The notes under the pieces are model-generated. The model had not been told where the DNA came from. It did no database searches and was given only the letters and a program-made list of their open reading frames with translations. Below, piece after piece: positions 1-5,609 of a stretch of DNA of 7,302 nucleotides. The DNA is from an uncultured Eubacteriales bacterium (GTDB taxonomy: Bacteria; Bacillota; Clostridia; Oscillospirales; CAG-272): NCBI GenBank assembly GCA_905187695.1, contig CAJJIY010000050.1, positions 1 to 7,302 on the forward strand, given 5' to 3'. The position numbers and the translations under genes were made by a program. Position 1 is the stretch's first letter. The number at the start of each line of letters is the position of its first letter.

Positions 1-76
1 GCACTTACATGCTTTATACATCTTTCGTTGTTCAATTTTCAAGGACCGTTTCGCCATCCGCTTTTAGGGGACAGCT
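1..76 (-). other. 5' leader of a probable rRNA operon (partial, runs off left edge)
   Basis: Read on the minus strand, the segment downstream of the promoter at 82-110 contains CTTGAAAATTGAACAAC (27-43) followed by GAAAGA. This closely resembles the conserved (C/T)TTGAAAACT(A/G)AACAA block found in Firmicutes rRNA leaders just upstream of 16S rRNA, where it belongs to the antitermination/processing region. No rRNA gene sequence itself lies in the window, so the 16S identity is inferred from the leader motif plus the strength of the promoter. The same motif also occurs in 16S-23S spacers, but a promoter immediately before it argues for the operon start. Confidence 0.55.
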
Positions 77-81
77 TACAT

Positions 82-110
82 AGTGTATCACCTTTGACGC
101 TTTTTGTCAA
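82..110 (-). promoter_or_regulatory. Strong sigma-A promoter, probable rrn promoter
   Basis: On the minus strand a perfect -35 box TTGACA (105-110) is followed by a 17-bp spacer and a -10 box TACACT (82-87); the predicted start is near 75-77. Upstream of the -35 (113-142) lie A/T tracts that could act as an UP element. A consensus -35 with an A/T-rich upstream region and an rRNA-type leader downstream fits a growth-rate-controlled rRNA promoter. It points away from the plus-strand gene at 217. Confidence 0.7.
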
Positions 111-128
111 GGGTTTTCTGAGAAATTT

Positions 129-158
129 TTGAATTTTTTTGTTTCGGGGAGCTAAAAT
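129..158 (+). promoter_or_regulatory. Candidate promoter for the DUF421-DUF4363 operon
   Basis: TTGAAT (129-134), an 18-bp spacer and TAAAAT (153-158) form a plausible sigma-A promoter on the plus strand, leaving a 5' UTR of about 50 nt before the ATG at 217. The -35 matches the consensus at 4 of 6 positions and the -10 at 5 of 6. It lies in the A/T-rich stretch that would also serve as upstream element for the divergent rrn promoter, so the two could influence each other. The low-complexity context makes this a moderate call. Confidence 0.4.
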
Positions 159-216
159 GTCAATTTTCGTATAAAAAGCTGCTTTAAAACGCATACTGAA
201 GAGGCGAGGTGAGAAA

Positions 217-891
217 ATGCTGACAATTTTTGTTCGCACCTGTCTGATATATGTCATTCTGATCGGCACAATGCGTCTGATGGGTAAACGACAACTGGGT
301 GAGCTGGAAGTTTCCGAGCTGGTGACCACACTGCTGCTTTCCGAAATTGCGACCATCCCGCTGACCGAACTGGATGTACCGCTCCTTTATGCCGTGATTC
401 CGCTTGTCACCATTCTGACGCTGGAAATTACGCTTTCGGTCATTCTTTTAAAATGTCCGCCGCTCAAAAATATGGTTTCGACGCGGCCGGCCGTATTGAT
501 CCGGCACGGAAAAGTGGAACAAAAGGGGCTGCGGCGCATCCGCATTTCACTGGGCGAATTGGTCAGTGCCATCCGGCAGGCCGGAGCCGCAACGCCGACC
601 GATGTGGATTATGCCATTCTGGAGCCAAACGGAAAAATCTCCGTGATCCTGAAAAAAAGCGCACAACCTCCTGTTGTTTCGGATCTCGGCCGGACCGTCG
701 ACGAAAGCGGTATTCTTCACATTCTGATTGAGGACGGGAAAATAAACGAATACAATCTTTGCGAAAAAGGATTGGATCACGTGTGGCTTGCGGATCAGTT
801 GAAAAATGCCGGCAAAAAACTGCCGGATGTGTTTTTGCTTGGCATGGACGATATGCAAAAACTTTTTTGGATCGACAAGGAGGCAAAGTGA
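217..891 (+). CDS. DUF421 / YetF-family membrane protein
   Basis: A 224-residue integral membrane protein of the DUF421 (YetF/YdfR-like) family, whose biochemical role is not established. About three transmembrane segments occupy residues 3-21, roughly 35-50 and 56-79. Between the first two is the family hallmark MGKRQLGELEVSELV (22-36). The rest is a cytoplasmic YetF domain, beginning with RPAVLIRHGKV (90-100), then RISLGELVSAIRQAG, and VDYAILEPNGKISVI. A C-terminal extension (about 155-224, including an ILIEDGKINEYNL stretch) is also common in Clostridia members. The start is supported by GAGGTGA at 206-212. It overlaps the DUF4363 gene by three bases (GTGA), so the two are translationally coupled; the same pairing is familiar in Clostridia. 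No truncation or missing family segment is apparent. The family call is firm; the function is unknown. Confidence 0.9.
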   Translation: MLTIFVRTCLIYVILIGTMRLMGKRQLGELEVSELVTTLLLSEIATIPLTELDVPLLYAVIPLVTILTLEITLSVILLKCPPLKNMVSTRPAVLIRHGKVEQKGLRRIRISLGELVSAIRQAGAATPTDVDYAILEPNGKISVILKKSAQPPVVSDLGRTVDESGILHILIEDGKINEYNLCEKGLDHVWLADQLKNAGKKLPDVFLLGMDDMQKLFWIDKEAK

Positions 892-1247
892 AAGCGTTTA
901 TTGTTTCTTTGTGCGTTTTTGCCCTGCTGTTGGGCGGCATTTTATGGAACACTCTTTTTATCCGGAAAACCACGCGGGAAATGAATGACCTATTAAATAA
1001 AATGGAAGCAAACCCAAGCGAAAATACGCTTGCCGAATTGGAGAACCTGTGGGAAAAAAGCCGCGCGCGCGTCAGTTTTTCCTCTCCGCTTTCCGAGATT
1101 GACGCCGTAAGCGACCGGCTGACGCTCTTGCGCAACGCTTTTGACCGAAGGGACAGTGAAAAAATTCTGCTCTCGATTTCGCTCATCCGGAACGCTGTGG
1201 ACAACCTGGTGCGCAGTGAGCGTCCCTCCCTTGAAACGGTATTTTAA
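888..1247 (+). CDS. DUF4363 family small membrane-anchored protein
   Basis: A 119-residue protein with a GTG start overlapping the TGA of the upstream DUF421 gene. AAGGAGG at 877-883 lies four bases before the GTG, which settles this start over the longer open frame extending upstream into the DUF421 gene. A single hydrophobic N-terminal segment (residues 3-21, FIVSLCVFALLLGGILWNT) acts as membrane anchor or uncleaved signal. The remainder is charged and predicted helical (RKTTREMNDLLNKMEANPSE, then heptad-like leucines), probably a helical bundle outside the membrane. Size, topology and position after DUF421 match DUF4363. Its role is unknown; coupling suggests it works with or stabilises the DUF421 protein, which is inference. 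The operon ends at the hairpin that follows. Confidence 0.82.
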   Translation: MKAFIVSLCVFALLLGGILWNTLFIRKTTREMNDLLNKMEANPSENTLAELENLWEKSRARVSFSSPLSEIDAVSDRLTLLRNAFDRRDSEKILLSISLIRNAVDNLVRSERPSLETVF

Positions 1248-1252
1248 ACAGC

Positions 1253-1285
1253 AAAACCCGCCGTATCTACGGCGGGTTTGCTTGT
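1253..1285. terminator. Bidirectional intrinsic terminator between convergent genes
   Basis: A perfect 12-bp inverted repeat, AAACCCGCCGTA (1254-1265) and TACGGCGGGTTT (1268-1279), has only two bases between the arms, so the outermost loop pairs will open. The GC-rich core is flanked by TTT...CTTGTTT on the plus side and by TTTTGCTGTTTAAAA on the minus side. It begins six bases after the DUF4363 stop and lies about 20 bases beyond the stop of the convergent lipoprotein gene, so it can end transcription from both. Confidence 0.85.
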
Positions 1286-1298
1286 TTGCGCCCAATTT

Positions 1299-2048
1299 TT
1301 ACCCCGGCGCGTTGATAATCTTTTCCATTTCGGTCAGTTTGAGAGCAACGGTGACTTTGCGATTGAAAAATCCGTTTTCGCTTTTCCAGATAGGATCGCT
1401 TTCCAGCAAAGCCACGGTCAGCTTTTTGCAGAATTCCTCATCCGTGATGACCTTCAGATGTTCCTTCTCGCTTGAATTCAACGAAAGATACTCTGCCCGT
1501 GGAATTAAATAATCTTCTCCGTCATAGCGAAGAACATCGAAAAGCGTCTCTCCTTCGTTGATCGTAGAGAAAACATTCTTTTTATCCGGAAAACGGGTAT
1601 CCTCATAAAGGAACACCAAAAACTCATTTCCCCTTGTATAAATGGGCGTTCCCCCGGCTATCACCTGTGAGGTGCCAAGCTGCGCCAGTGTAATCCGCTC
1701 CGGCAAATTGCCGCGATAACAACGAAGCACATCCGCTTCCGAAAAAGTGGTGCGCATATCCAGGTCTTCGCCAAGCCAGCTTGTAACCCTTACAAGGGCA
1801 ATGGCCTCCGCTTTTGCGACCAATTCATCGACTGTGTAGCTCCGCTCAAAACGAAGCTCCATCCAATTACTACTCATCCGGTCTTTCATCTCCGGAACCA
1901 CGATCGGGGCGGCGGGATTGGCTACTCGGCGGGTCTCGTTCATGTCGGCGGTTTTATCTTCCTGTCGCCGGGCACAGCCCGAAAAAACCAACAACACCGC
2001 AACGGCAAGCACAAATAATCTGGTAAAAATCTTTTTTGTTTTACACAT
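1299..2048 (-). CDS. Putative lipoprotein of unknown function
   Basis: A 249-residue exported protein. The N-terminus is a lipoprotein signal: positive KTKK and R10, a hydrophobic core at 11-22, and a lipobox VFSGC with the modified cysteine at C25, so it should be anchored to the outer face of the membrane. A linker rich in charged residues and proline (26-65) follows. Residues about 70-150 resemble a compact beta domain seen in many uncharacterised Gram-positive proteins: SYTVDELVAKAEAIALVRV, then a partner strand region (TFSEADVLRCYRGNLPERITL) and a GNEFLVFLYE strand (140-149). The C-terminal part is charged and helical. GGAGG at 2056-2060, seven bases before the ATG, fixes the start. It is monocistronic, with its own promoter at 2249-2277. 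I do not recognise a named family or catalytic motif; binding or sensing is possible but unsupported. Confidence 0.8.
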   Translation of the reverse strand: MCKTKKIFTRLFVLAVAVLLVFSGCARRQEDKTADMNETRRVANPAAPIVVPEMKDRMSSNWMELRFERSYTVDELVAKAEAIALVRVTSWLGEDLDMRTTFSEADVLRCYRGNLPERITLAQLGTSQVIAGGTPIYTRGNEFLVFLYEDTRFPDKKNVFSTINEGETLFDVLRYDGEDYLIPRAEYLSLNSSEKEHLKVITDEEFCKKLTVALLESDPIWKSENGFFNRKVTVALKLTEMEKIINAPG

Positions 2049-2242
2049 ACTTCTCCCTCCAATAAAAGTGTTTCAGTCAAATCATATGGAGCCAACCGCC
2101 TTCCATATGTATGCCGGATGGAAATTGCCGTCTCTCTTTGTCATGCTCCCGGAAAGAACGAACAATATCTCCCACTCCCAGTCTATTCCGAGCTTCTCTG
2201 TTTGGCCAAAGAAACGTGAAATTTGAATCATGTTCTCTTTTC
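2049..2242 (-). promoter_or_regulatory. Long 5' leader of the lipoprotein gene, with inverted repeat
   Basis: The predicted transcript start near 2242 leaves about 190 nt before the lipoprotein ATG. Close to its 3' end is a perfect 8-bp inverted repeat, CATATGGA (2083-2090) and TCCATATG (2102-2109), with an 11-base loop, ending 22 bases before the GGAGG. It could be an RNA hairpin or a protein-binding site. I see no T-box, SAM, c-di-GMP, PreQ1 or other riboswitch core that I can recognise. A 49-codon frame (2231 to 2082) also lies inside but has no good ribosome binding site. Beyond the promoter, 2278-2425 is A/T-rich sequence in which I see no gene. Confidence 0.4.
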
Positions 2243-2248
2243 GGTTTT

Positions 2249-2277
2249 ATTATATCACACTTTTTTGCGCATTTCAA
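2249..2277 (-). promoter_or_regulatory. Sigma-A promoter of the lipoprotein gene
   Basis: On the minus strand TTGAAA (2272-2277) and a perfect TATAAT (2249-2254) are separated by exactly 17 bp (2255-2271). The -35 matches the consensus at five of six positions. The predicted start is near 2242. This is one of the two best-formed minus-strand promoters of protein genes in the window and argues for separate transcription of the lipoprotein gene from the upstream oxidoreductase gene. Confidence 0.75.
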
Positions 2278-2425
2278 GCGTTTTATTAAATTTTGGTTAT
2301 TTCCACGAATTGTTTTATGTTTTTCGAAGAATTTTCCAAAATGTGATATCCGTTATTATATTAGCGCACCAGAAGAAAAAATAAGCACGAAAAATGTCGA
2401 ACGCAAAAATTTTCCCGCACAACCG

Positions 2426-2459
2426 AAAAAAACCCGGACAGCGATTTCGCAGTCCGGGC
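2426..2459 (-). terminator. Intrinsic terminator of the oxidoreductase gene
   Basis: Read on the minus strand, CCCGGAC (2452-2458) pairs with GTCCGGG (2433-2439). Inside them a second stem GCGA/TCGC pairs across a T-T mismatch and closes an AA loop. Seven T residues follow directly (2426-2432). The hairpin begins about 15 bases after the oxidoreductase stop codon, a textbook rho-independent terminator. On the plus strand the hairpin is followed by CTTTT, so weak activity in that direction is possible. Confidence 0.9.
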
Positions 2460-2472
2460 TTTTAAAAAATAT

Positions 2473-3552
2473 TCAGAAGAAGCGGTCGTTGGTGGGGGCG
2501 TCGTCAATCTCCACCGGTACGCCGAGCGCGTCGGAGCGGAAAGCCGCCTCCATGACCGAAAGGGAGCGGATGAGCTGCGCGTGCGTGACGATCTGCTTTT
2601 CCCTGCCGTCAATAGCCGCGACAAAATTCCGATAAAAATCGTGCACATCCAGCGAAGGACGCTTGATCCATTCTTCCAACGTGGTTTTTCCATCGCGCGG
2701 TGCCATGGTCTTGGTAAATCCGGCATTGGTCACGACCGGCGCCACATCCTTGTCTTCCCAGCTACGGCAGAGCACCAGCCGGCACTCGTCCTTCCAGTCG
2801 GCCACACAGCCACTTCCGTCCGTGCCGGTGATATAAAACCGGGGAAGCGCAATGAAATTGGTGGTGCCGACCTCCACGCGGGCGGTCAGATCGCCTTCAA
2901 AGTAAAGATCCAACTTAAAGCCGTCATCCACTTCGTCATTGGTGATGTGATCGCAACGGCAATAGACCTTCTGGATCCGGCGGTCATCCACAATGCCGAA
3001 AATCTGGTCAATGAGATGGATGCCCCAGTCATAAATCATACCGCCGCCGTGTTCTTTTTTTCCGCGCCAGTCTCCGGGAATCCCGCGCGAGCCCTGATAA
3101 CGCGACTCCACCGAGGTGATCTTGCCCAGTTTGCCGCTGTGATAGGCCTCCCGGACCATCTGGTAGTCACAGTCCCAGCGACGGTTCTGGTGCGCGGTAA
3201 AGAGACGGCCGCACTCGTTGGCTACGGCAATGATCTCTTTCAAATCTGCCACCGTGAGCGTGACCGGTTTTTCCGAAATAACATGCTTCCCTGCCCGCAA
3301 AGCCGCGATGGACAACGGCTTATGCCATTCGTTGGGCGTGGCGATGGTGATAAAATCCACCGCGGGATCAGAGAGTACCGCCTCAAAGCTCGGATAGGCG
3401 TAAATGCCGTTTTCGCGCGCCAGATCACAGCGCTCCTTTTTGATATCATATATTCCGCGCAATGTCACCACACCGGCCTCCAGAATATGGCGGGCGTGCC
3501 AGCCGCCCATGCCGCCGTAGCCGATGATGACGCAGTTTTTCTTTTCGCTCAT
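2473..3552 (-). CDS. Gfo/Idh/MocA family NAD(P)-dependent oxidoreductase
   Basis: A 359-residue cytoplasmic oxidoreductase of the Gfo/Idh/MocA superfamily, which typically oxidises or reduces a hydroxyl/keto group on sugars, inositols or related polyols. The N-terminal Rossmann fold has the dinucleotide motif GYGGMG (11-16), with an acidic residue at the end of the second strand (D36), suggesting NAD(H) preference. The family signature EKP is at 94-96 in HVISEKPVTLT, with the catalytic-type lysine K95. The C-terminal domain has DWGIHLID (175-182) with D175 and H179 as the usual active-site pair. GGAGG at 3559-3563, six bases before the ATG at 3552, fixes the start; the frame is open further upstream, but that would begin inside the promoter. 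It stands alone with its own promoter and terminator, so no transporter or pathway neighbour identifies the substrate. Confidence 0.9.
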   Translation of the reverse strand: MSEKKNCVIIGYGGMGGWHARHILEAGVVTLRGIYDIKKERCDLARENGIYAYPSFEAVLSDPAVDFITIATPNEWHKPLSIAALRAGKHVISEKPVTLTVADLKEIIAVANECGRLFTAHQNRRWDCDYQMVREAYHSGKLGKITSVESRYQGSRGIPGDWRGKKEHGGGMIYDWGIHLIDQIFGIVDDRRIQKVYCRCDHITNDEVDDGFKLDLYFEGDLTARVEVGTTNFIALPRFYITGTDGSGCVADWKDECRLVLCRSWEDKDVAPVVTNAGFTKTMAPRDGKTTLEEWIKRPSLDVHDFYRNFVAAIDGREKQIVTHAQLIRSLSVMEAAFRSDALGVPVEIDDAPTNDRFF

Positions 3553-3595
3553 AGGAGTCCTCCGTTTTTTCATGCTTGTTGCCTTCAGTATGTTC

Positions 3596-3624
3596 ATTAT
3601 AGGACAATTCATGCCTATATTCAA
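3596..3624 (-). promoter_or_regulatory. Sigma-A promoter of the oxidoreductase gene
   Basis: On the minus strand TTGAAT (3619-3624), a 17-bp spacer (3602-3618) and a perfect TATAAT (3596-3601) give a predicted start near 3589 and a leader of about 37 nt before the ATG at 3552. The -35 matches the consensus at four of six positions. Its location excludes the longer reading frame that would start at 3624. Confidence 0.65.
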
Positions 3625-3714
3625 GACAACTTTGGCGGACTATAAGACATTTTTTGCTGTTTACCTCAAGAAAAAGGGGCAATCCGTCGCTTTTTAAAAA
3701 ATCTTTTCCGGGAC

Positions 3715-3743
3715 TTGTGAAAAGCCGCAAAATTTGCTATAAT
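3715..3743 (+). promoter_or_regulatory. Extended -10 promoter of the lepA operon
   Basis: TTGTGA (3715-3720), a 17-bp spacer and a perfect TATAAT (3738-3743) preceded by TGC (TGnTATAAT, an extended -10 element). The predicted start is near 3750, leaving about 30 nt before the lepA ATG. It diverges from the oxidoreductase promoter with about 90 bp between the two -35 boxes, and I see no clear operator between them. Confidence 0.75.
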
Positions 3744-3781
3744 GATTAGGTAGAATCCCGAAAAGGAAAGAAGAGGACATT

Positions 3782-5602
3782 ATGGCAGATCAAACAACGC
3801 AATCGCACATCCGCAACTTTTCGATTATCGCCCACATCGATCACGGCAAATCCACGCTGGCCGACCGGCTGCTGGAAGCCACACAGACCGTGGCCACCCG
3901 TGACATGGAGGAGCAGATCCTGGACAACATGGATCTGGAACGGGAACGCGGCATCACCATCAAGGCGCGTGCCGTCCGGATGAATTATCAAGCGCCGGAC
4001 GGTGAAAATTATACATTCAACCTCATCGACACCCCCGGTCATGTGGACTTCAACTATGAAGTGTCGCGCTCGCTCAACGCCTGCGAAGGAGCCCTGCTGG
4101 TGGTGGATGCCACACAGGGGATTGAGGCGCAGACGCTGGCCAACGCTTATCTGGCCGTGGATGCGGGTCTGGAGATCCTGCCGGTGATCAACAAAATCGA
4201 CCTGCCCAGCGCCGATGTGGAGGGAACCTGCCATGAAATCGAGGATGTCATCGGTATTCCCGCCATGGGCTGTCCGGCTGTTTCAGCCAAAACCGGCCTG
4301 AATATTCCGGATGTGCTGGCCCGTATCGTCAGCGATATTCCCGCCCCCCGCGGAGATGCCGACGCGCCACTCAAGGCGCTCATTTTCGACTCCTGCTATG
4401 ACAGTTACCTCGGCGTGGTGGTCAACATCCGCGTGATGGACGGACGGGTCAGGGCCGGCGACCGCATTCTGCTCATGAGCACCGGCAAATGCTTTGATGT
4501 GGTGGAAGTCGGTGTGATGGAACCGCTGGGACTGCAGAAAACCGAGGAGCTTTCGGCCGGTGAGGTCGGCTATCTCACCGCCTCCATCAAGAGTGTGGGC
4601 GACACGCGGGTGGGCGACACCGTCACCCTGGAAGCCAACCCCGCCAAGACGCCCTGCCCCGGTTTCAAGGCGGTTCAGCCGATGGTTTATGCCGGCATTT
4701 ACCCCGCGGACGGTTCACGCTACGGCGACCTGCGGGACGCGCTGGAAAAACTGCGGCTCAACGACGCGGCCCTCTCCTTTGAACCCGAGACCTCGGCCGC
4801 GCTTGGTTTTGGCTATCGATGCGGCTTTTTGGGACTGCTTCACATGGAGATTATCGAGGAGCGGCTGGAACGCGAATTCAATCTTGATCTCATCACCACC
4901 GCGCCCAGTGTCATTTATGAGATTGTCAAACGGGACGGCAGTGTGATACACATTGATAATCCCTCCAATTACCCCGACCCCACCGAGATTGAAGTGGCAA
5001 GAGAACCGATCGTGAAGGCCTCCATTATCACGCCAACCGACTATGTGGGCGGACTGATGGACCTTTGCCAGGATCGGCGCGGCGAATTCAAAGACATGAA
5101 ATATCTTGACGCCACCCGCGTGGAACTGCATTACCGCCTGCCGCTCAATGAGATCATCTATGACTTTTTCGATGCGCTCAAGAGCCGTTCGCGCGGCTAT
5201 GCTTCGCTGGATTATGAAATGGAAGGCTATGAAGACAGCAAACTGGTCAAACTGGACTTCCTGCTCAACGGCGATCCGGTGGACGCCCTTTCTTTCATCG
5301 TGCATGAGGACAAGGCTTATCCCCGTGCACGCAAAATTGCCGAAAAGCTGAAAGAAAACATTCCGCGCCAGCTTTTTGAGATCCCGATCCAGGCCGCCAT
5401 CGGTTCCAAGATTATCGCCCGCGAAACCGTCAAGGCCATGCGCAAAGATGTGCTGGCCAAATGCTACGGCGGCGACATTACCAGAAAGAAAAAACTGCTG
5501 GAAAAACAAAAGGAAGGCAAAAAGAAAATGCGGCAGTTGGGCTCGGTCCAGGTCTCGCCGGAAGCTTTCATGGCCGTGCTCCGACTGGACGATGACCAAT
5601 AA
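3782..5602 (+). CDS. lepA: Elongation factor 4 (LepA GTPase)
   Basis: A 606-residue translational GTPase, the usual length for LepA/EF4, which binds ribosomes and affects elongation and ribosome assembly, especially under stress. All G motifs are intact: G1 AHIDHGKST (17-25), G2 RGIT (56-59), G3 DTPGH (83-87, with catalytic-type H87), G4 NKID (137-140) and G5 SAK (168-170). The EF-G-like domains follow, with FGYRCGFLGLLHMEI and the PSNYPDP...EPIVKASIITP stretch. The LepA-specific C-terminal domain is present: AIGSKIIARETVKAMRKDVLAKCYGGDITRK, the basic KKKLLEKQKEGKKKM segment and GSVQVSPEAFMAVL. The start is supported by GAGG at 3773-3776, five bases before the ATG. It heads the operon with hemW, whose start lies within a few bases of the lepA stop. 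Confidence 0.98.
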   Translation: MADQTTQSHIRNFSIIAHIDHGKSTLADRLLEATQTVATRDMEEQILDNMDLERERGITIKARAVRMNYQAPDGENYTFNLIDTPGHVDFNYEVSRSLNACEGALLVVDATQGIEAQTLANAYLAVDAGLEILPVINKIDLPSADVEGTCHEIEDVIGIPAMGCPAVSAKTGLNIPDVLARIVSDIPAPRGDADAPLKALIFDSCYDSYLGVVVNIRVMDGRVRAGDRILLMSTGKCFDVVEVGVMEPLGLQKTEELSAGEVGYLTASIKSVGDTRVGDTVTLEANPAKTPCPGFKAVQPMVYAGIYPADGSRYGDLRDALEKLRLNDAALSFEPETSAALGFGYRCGFLGLLHMEIIEERLEREFNLDLITTAPSVIYEIVKRDGSVIHIDNPSNYPDPTEIEVAREPIVKASIITPTDYVGGLMDLCQDRRGEFKDMKYLDATRVELHYRLPLNEIIYDFFDALKSRSRGYASLDYEMEGYEDSKLVKLDFLLNGDPVDALSFIVHEDKAYPRARKIAEKLKENIPRQLFEIPIQAAIGSKIIARETVKAMRKDVLAKCYGGDITRKKKLLEKQKEGKKKMRQLGSVQVSPEAFMAVLRLDDDQ

Positions 5603-5609
5603 GCCGTCT

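Noticed and set aside
2077..2277. 66-residue minus-strand open frame upstream of the lipoprotein gene
   Set aside because: It would begin with TTG inside the -35 box of a well-formed promoter and has no ribosome binding site, so the transcript starts downstream of its start codon.
2355..2360. A second minus-strand TATAAT as an additional lipoprotein promoter
   Set aside because: No acceptable -35 box lies 16-18 bp upstream; the region is simply A/T-rich.
2111..2635. 174-residue plus-strand open frame across the intergenic region
   Set aside because: It runs through the lipoprotein promoter and the terminator of the minus-strand oxidoreductase, and into that gene antisense; composition is low-complexity and no family is recognisable.
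2581..3645. 354-residue plus-strand open frame opposite the oxidoreductase
   Set aside because: It is the antisense shadow of a gene with intact Rossmann, EKP and DxxxH motifs; the long frame reflects codon bias in the real gene.
4715..5599. 294-residue minus-strand open frame opposite lepA
   Set aside because: Antisense to the highly conserved lepA C-terminal half, with no promoter, ribosome binding site or recognisable family.
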